Origin: Hypoxylon rubiginosum | Taxonomy: Eukaryota > Ascomycota > Sordariomycetes > Xylariales > Hypoxylaceae | Assembly: GCA_902806565.1 (NCBI GenBank) | Contig: CADCXA010000013.1 | Span: 58,517 to 122,516 of the forward strand | DNA length: 64,000 nt | Direction of reading: 5' to 3' | In this document: piece after piece, positions 59,696 through 64,000 of the stretch | Numbering within the stretch: position 1 is the first letter of the stretch | Layout of the letters: each line of letters starts with the position of its first letter | The notes under the pieces: generated by a model | Seen by the model: the letters and a program-made list of their open reading frames with translations, nothing else | What the model was told of the DNA's origin: nothing | Databases searched by the model: none | Translations under genes and position numbers: made by a program

Positions 59696-61591
59696 AATAT
59701 CTGGTGTAGTTTGGGCCTCCGCCCGGTTTTCAGTTCGGGATGCTTCCGCTTCTACTTGGGCCGCTTCACTCAAGATAAAATCGATGGTGCTCTGGGGGAG
59801 GGCGATCACATGCAATGGACGTCACCAACGTTCTATCAAGTAGCACCTTGGAGAAAGGGTCCTTGCGAAGAACTTCGTACGGCTGGGCGAGGACGGGAGC
59901 AAAGGTAGACAAACAAGATATGACTGGCGCCAAGCTCTAGAAGAAAATGCTATGTGTTGGTATCGTCGTATAGTATGTGTGTATACAACAGACAAAGAGG
60001 TATAAATACCAAAAGAATAGCTAAAGAAAAGGAGTCATCCAAACCTAACATGATCTTCGGGTCAGAAGCTCTAAGCTAGGATATCCCGATATCTATATAA
60101 AAACCCCCCCATCCGGCCCCAAGGGGGCCCTAGGCACAAGGACATTACCGAGCTATGGGTAATGGCAATTAGCATCTGTCGCACCCGCCATACCGGAAGG
60201 GAGATGGAAGCGAGTGACTCAAAATGGGCACGGGCACAGGCACAGGCACCACCAAGAACTTCCGCAGCTGAGAAGTTCGAGACGGCCTATCCTCGTGCTT
60301 CCTTTCAGGCCCTAACCTAGGGGAGCTAAAGGGAGAGAAGACAAGCGCCAAAGGAGGCACAGCGAGATTGTGTGTGGGGTTGGGGCTAGATCGATGATGA
60401 CGGCGGAAAAGAGAAACCTTAACGTTGTGTGCCGTAACGCCTTTGTCCATTTTCTTGGTCGAACGGTCCGCCGGATCAGGTCTCGTTCGGCAAACCGGAG
60501 CTCTCGATCGCGTGTTGCGTGGAAGAGCTTGGCGGCCGGCAGGAAAGAAACGTCTTGTTCTTTTGCCTACTAGGTAAAGCTTCGTCACTTCAAACCATTG
60601 AGTCGTAGATCAGGATATGACCATGTCCAATTGGCTTTGCAGAATTACAATTCTCGATTTCCCATCTGAAAAAGATCAGCCATTCGAGAATTGCGGTTGT
60701 TGACAAGCATCTGGCCTGTGATAGCAGTGACGTCGAAAAAAGTTACGTTTACCGACGGGCAGCCGAGCTTGTGATTTTGCGGGGAGACAAAGCCCGGGGT
60801 ACGAGACTTGGCAGGGATCTTGGGATACATGTACGTACTACATATTAGGTACGCAGGATGTAGTTGGATGTATACCTCCTATCGGATACTACCGGGTAGA
60901 AAATACTTATAGCTCCTTTGAGGCTCTAGCATCAAGTTCGCGAGTATTTATTAGCATTCCACATGCCGAGGTTATATCCAGAACTAGCATGCAACTTGAT
61001 CGCGATGATAAGGTGGTTGTAATATCAGATTCACGCGACACAGACAGGGGCTTGCTCCAATAAGAAATGAACTTAGGCCGCGAGAAGCCCACGTTGTCCC
61101 TCAGATCGTCCATCCTGCTCGACGACTAGGTCGGAAGTCTAGAACATTGCTCACATGCAGATTACATGAGTCAGCATAATGAAGAGGCTCAAGCCACATG
61201 CCATAGGAAACTATTTTCTTTATAGTGTAATCGCACAAACATTCCTACTCCTTAGTAGATGGAATAATGTTGAATAGACGCCGTACTATCCAACCCCTTT
61301 GGAACAGCCATTCCAGTAGCGCGTGGTGTCACGGCGTCGTATTTCCCGCCTAAGACGCCTTGAAGTTTTTTTTAATAATTTTCCAGCAGAATACGCCAAC
61401 CCTCCCAGATGCCGTGAATTTCGGCTAACATAAACTTCTGCCGCCGAGCTCCAGCTCTTTTTCATCCCATAGGTAAGCCGGTTAAAAGTGGTATAATAGA
61501 ACGCCTCCGTAAAATATCCCGCTAGGGCCTCATTAATAAGTGGTATCGGCCTCCATTGAGGCACATTAAGTTTTTTCGAGTCGTCCGTGGC
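59696..61591. other. Long intergenic stretch, no gene seen
   Basis: 1.9 kb between the SFC1 promoter and the 3' end of the SconB gene. Several short frames exist but none resembles a protein family, and I found no tRNA or other RNA signature. Pyrimidine-rich and G+C-rich blocks lie at 60,100-60,300. Confidence 0.45.
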
Positions 61592-63891
61592 TCAAGCAGG
61601 GGTGCCGAATTCTTCAACTTCTGAAGGTTCACCCTCGAAGCTGTATAGTCGCACCTCTCCGTCCTCACCTCCGCTCGCCATCCGGCTATCGCTAAGGCCT
61701 ACACACGTCACGGGCCCGGCATGGCCAGTGAATGTCCGTTCGCATTTACCAGTTCGAGCATCCCAAACCTTGACTACATTGACAAAGAGGTTAGTCTTCA
61801 ATTCGAAAAATGCAATACGATGAGACCACTAATGGCTTCGAGATGCTTACCTGTAGCATCATTAGCGCTAGTAACATAGCGCAGAGAGTCAGCCGCCAAT
61901 CCCCAAATGCCTTCGACGTGTCCGAAAAAGGTTCGCGGGCATTTTCCTGTCGCGGTATCCCAAAGCCTCATTGTCGCATCGAGAGATCCAGTAAGCATCC
62001 ATCGTGGGGGAAGCGGCCGGTCGGTGTCACACTGAAAGATTGGGCCATACGCAGCTCGCTCCTCATCCACTTCGGGTGGCGATGCTGCGGACGGGGAGCT
62101 ACCAGGAGGCGTGCCACTGCGGTTGCTAGTCACGGAGGCAGCGTCACCATCCAGCGCATTCTCATCCTCAAATTCGTAATCGTCTGGTAGCGTAAGAACC
62201 TGTTGAACCTGACCAACATGACCGTGGAAGGTCTTGATGCAGACTTTGGAGTCGAGGTCCCACAGCTTTACCGTACAGTCATCCGAGGCTGAAAGTACGG
62301 TGCGCGACGTGGCATCGAGGCGGACATGGTTCACCCAGTCCGTATGGCCTCGCAGACTGTATGATTGTTGGGTTTTGAAATTGAAGATCTTGATCGACTT
62401 GTCCATAGAGCCTGAAGCTAGAAGGTCGCCGTCCATGTGCACGGTAATGACACCACCTTGGTGATTGAGGGTGTTGATGCAAACGCCAGTTCGCCAGTTC
62501 CATATCTTGACTGTACCGTCCAAGCTGGCAGAAACGAGCATCCGGTCATCGAACTGAAGGGCCCTAATACCCATAGTATGGCCGTGGAGAGTCCGTATAA
62601 CCTCGCCTTTCTCGATATCCCAAAGCTTGATTTTCGAATCGTAAGAGCCCGTGACAAGCATATTATCGTCGAATTGTAACGCCGTGATTCCGTTCGTGTG
62701 CTGGCCTCCAAACGTTTTGATGGAACACCTGCCGTAACGCCAATTTGATCCGACCTTATATCTCTCCCTGTACAGATCTTTCCAAGGCCGGAATTTCTGA
62801 GTGCCCGTCGACGAAGTCTCACTCGCATCACTGAATCCATTAACGCATTGGCGCTTAGTAGTATTTTCCACTTCATTCTCTAGAGATGATGTTCCACGCT
62901 TGGCGGCACCTCCAACTGAGGGGCTGTGGCTGCTGATAAGCGTCAGTGCTCGCTGGGTGTTCAGATCGGCCTGGCGTTGGATTTTCCATTCCTTCAATCT
63001 CTTCTTCTCCAACTTCGGTAAGCCCCATTGGCACTTTTCGCACTTCCGTCCGATATGTTGCTCGCACATCCGGTGCCAGACTATGTCGTCTCCTGATAGC
63101 GTGTTCCACCGTCTGCTAACCTGGGCAGCTTTGCAGAGGGAAGAGCAGTCGAGATAACACAGAATCTTCAACGAGAGTTCGGTCGGTAGTGCAGTCAGAA
63201 AATCTATCTTCAACTGTTCATGCACTTCGCGAGATACAGTAGAGAGTTGCGGAAAGCAGCACTGCGTAATGATGCCCTGCAGCATAAGTTCTCGATGCTT
63301 CGAAGGAGCAGCGGAAAACAATGACCAGACATTTGTGATGGCCTGTCGGTCGGCGGCAGGCAGCGTTTCGAGTTCCTAAAAAGGCATTAGATATGAGCGA
63401 CCAGACACTACTTATCCCGGGATGCCACAACATACACTCTGGATTAGGCCCATCTTAGTCTCGTCGGCCGCCCTTCGACACTTAGAATCCGGGCGGTGCC
63501 GGTAACAATACTTGCTATTCGGATCCTTTGTTTTGAGGGCCGTCATTGACGGGAGGTCGGGCTTCCCTATCGGAGCATAGAATCCTGGTATGTGTTCCCG
63601 CAAGAAGGGAGTAACCGATTGACCCATAAGCTGTTGTGACATGTTGGGGAGGCGAGAGGAGTCTTCTGCGTCCTCGGGTCTTCGCCTGTCACAACTATCC
63701 CTAGACGGTTTCGTGTTGGGTGGTTCGGCAGATAAAGACGATAGTGACTGTCTCTGCGAGCGATGACGACTGGTGGATGATATGTGGTTCGGACTCGTCA
63801 GGGTGGTGTCGTTTGCGTGATAATGGTGGCCATCGTGCCTCGAACTGGGCTCACGGCCGTTGGATATCGGTACAGAGGACAGGTTGTCCAT
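61592..63891 (-). CDS. sconB: SCF ubiquitin-ligase F-box/WD40 protein, sulfur controller (SconB/Met30)
   Basis: Three exons: 63,436-63,891; 61,851-63,375; 61,592-61,773; 720 residues. N-terminal Ser-rich region, the conserved [18 protein letters not shown] block, [34 protein letters not shown], an F-box near residues 211-256 ([31 protein letters not shown]), then seven WD40 repeats ([39 protein letters not shown] and others). The last repeat is split by the second intron and resumes as [10 protein letters not shown]. The F-box binds Skp1 and the propeller the substrate. In Aspergillus sconB and Neurospora scon-2 this ligase shuts off sulfur-assimilation genes by targeting the MetR/CYS3 activator. 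A Ser/Pro-rich insert between repeats 5 and 6 is larger than in yeast. Confidence 0.95.
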
Positions 63892-64000
63892 GACGATGAA
63901 GTCGAAGGAAATTAGGTCGGCGACCGGGTAGAAGGACAGGGCCCGGGAGAGGTTTATTCAGATTGCACCATCTGAAAGAGGATGAGCAAGAGTAGAGTGA

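Noticed and set aside
60169..60588. Minus-strand frame of 139 codons upstream of SFC1
   Set aside because: Pro/Arg/Ser-rich, lies in pyrimidine-rich spacer, no homology sense and no splice support.
12750..64000. tRNA or rRNA genes
   Set aside because: I scanned by eye for T-loop-like GGTTCRANTCC patterns and found no convincing cloverleaf; a covariance-model search would be needed to exclude them.
1..64000. CRISPR arrays, bacterial operons or phage-like modules
   Set aside because: No regularly spaced identical repeats with unique spacers exist, and gene structure is eukaryotic throughout.

Overview
The window looks like a piece of a filamentous ascomycete genome (Pezizomycotina, most like Sordariomycetes; this placement is inferred). 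The evidence is genes split by many short introns (mostly 46-113 nt) with GT..AG ends, Zn2Cys6 transcription factors, a Met30/SconB orthologue, fungal CAZymes, and a long A+T-saturated tract of the kind left by repeat-induced point mutation (RIP).

Layout. (1) 1-12,750: gene-free, almost pure A+T. Its first 5,468 bases form one giant near-perfect palindrome with a single-base centre at 2,736, either an assembly fold-back or a very young duplication. (2) 12,750-16,500: abrupt return to normal composition, an unrecognised short ORF, and an intronless secreted TolB/PD40-type beta-propeller gene. (3) 17,190-36,170: an accessory, carbohydrate-active neighbourhood. It holds two Zn2Cys6 regulators, an ACS/Dal5-type organic-anion transporter, a divergent pair made of a GH88 unsaturated-uronyl hydrolase and an alginate-lyase-like polysaccharide lyase, a secreted GH27 alpha-galactosidase, a fasciclin protein and a GH3 beta-glucosidase. 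Between the last two lies the debris of an MFS/FAD-oxidase gene pair. (4) 36,800-46,440: a small membrane protein, a heptad-repeat secreted protein, a low-complexity DUF3824-like protein, a PX-associated (DUF3818) protein, a mitochondrial carrier and a TauD-type dioxygenase. (5) 47,250-56,720: glycosyltransferase debris, a GH32 hydrolase, a cytochrome P450 and a secreted DUF8021-like protein. (6) 57,070-63,900: housekeeping genes: twinfilin, the succinate/fumarate carrier SFC1 and the sulfur-control F-box/WD40 protein SconB.

How genes may work together. Lyases cut uronic-acid polymers by beta-elimination and release 4,5-unsaturated uronides, which GH88 enzymes hydrolyse. Here the two genes share one 532-bp promoter with a phased row of CCGG sites, a transporter of an anion-importing family and two regulators sit beside them, and alpha-galactosidase and beta-glucosidase genes follow. 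I read this as a fungal cluster for a uronic-acid-containing polysaccharide (inference).

Caveat on sequence quality: several conserved genes are broken by single-base shifts, at least two at homopolymers, and the palindrome arms differ by short indels rather than substitutions. Residual long-read errors are therefore likely, and pseudogene calls that rest on one shift should be treated with care. Gene models were built by hand from splice signals and family resemblance; no search was run.
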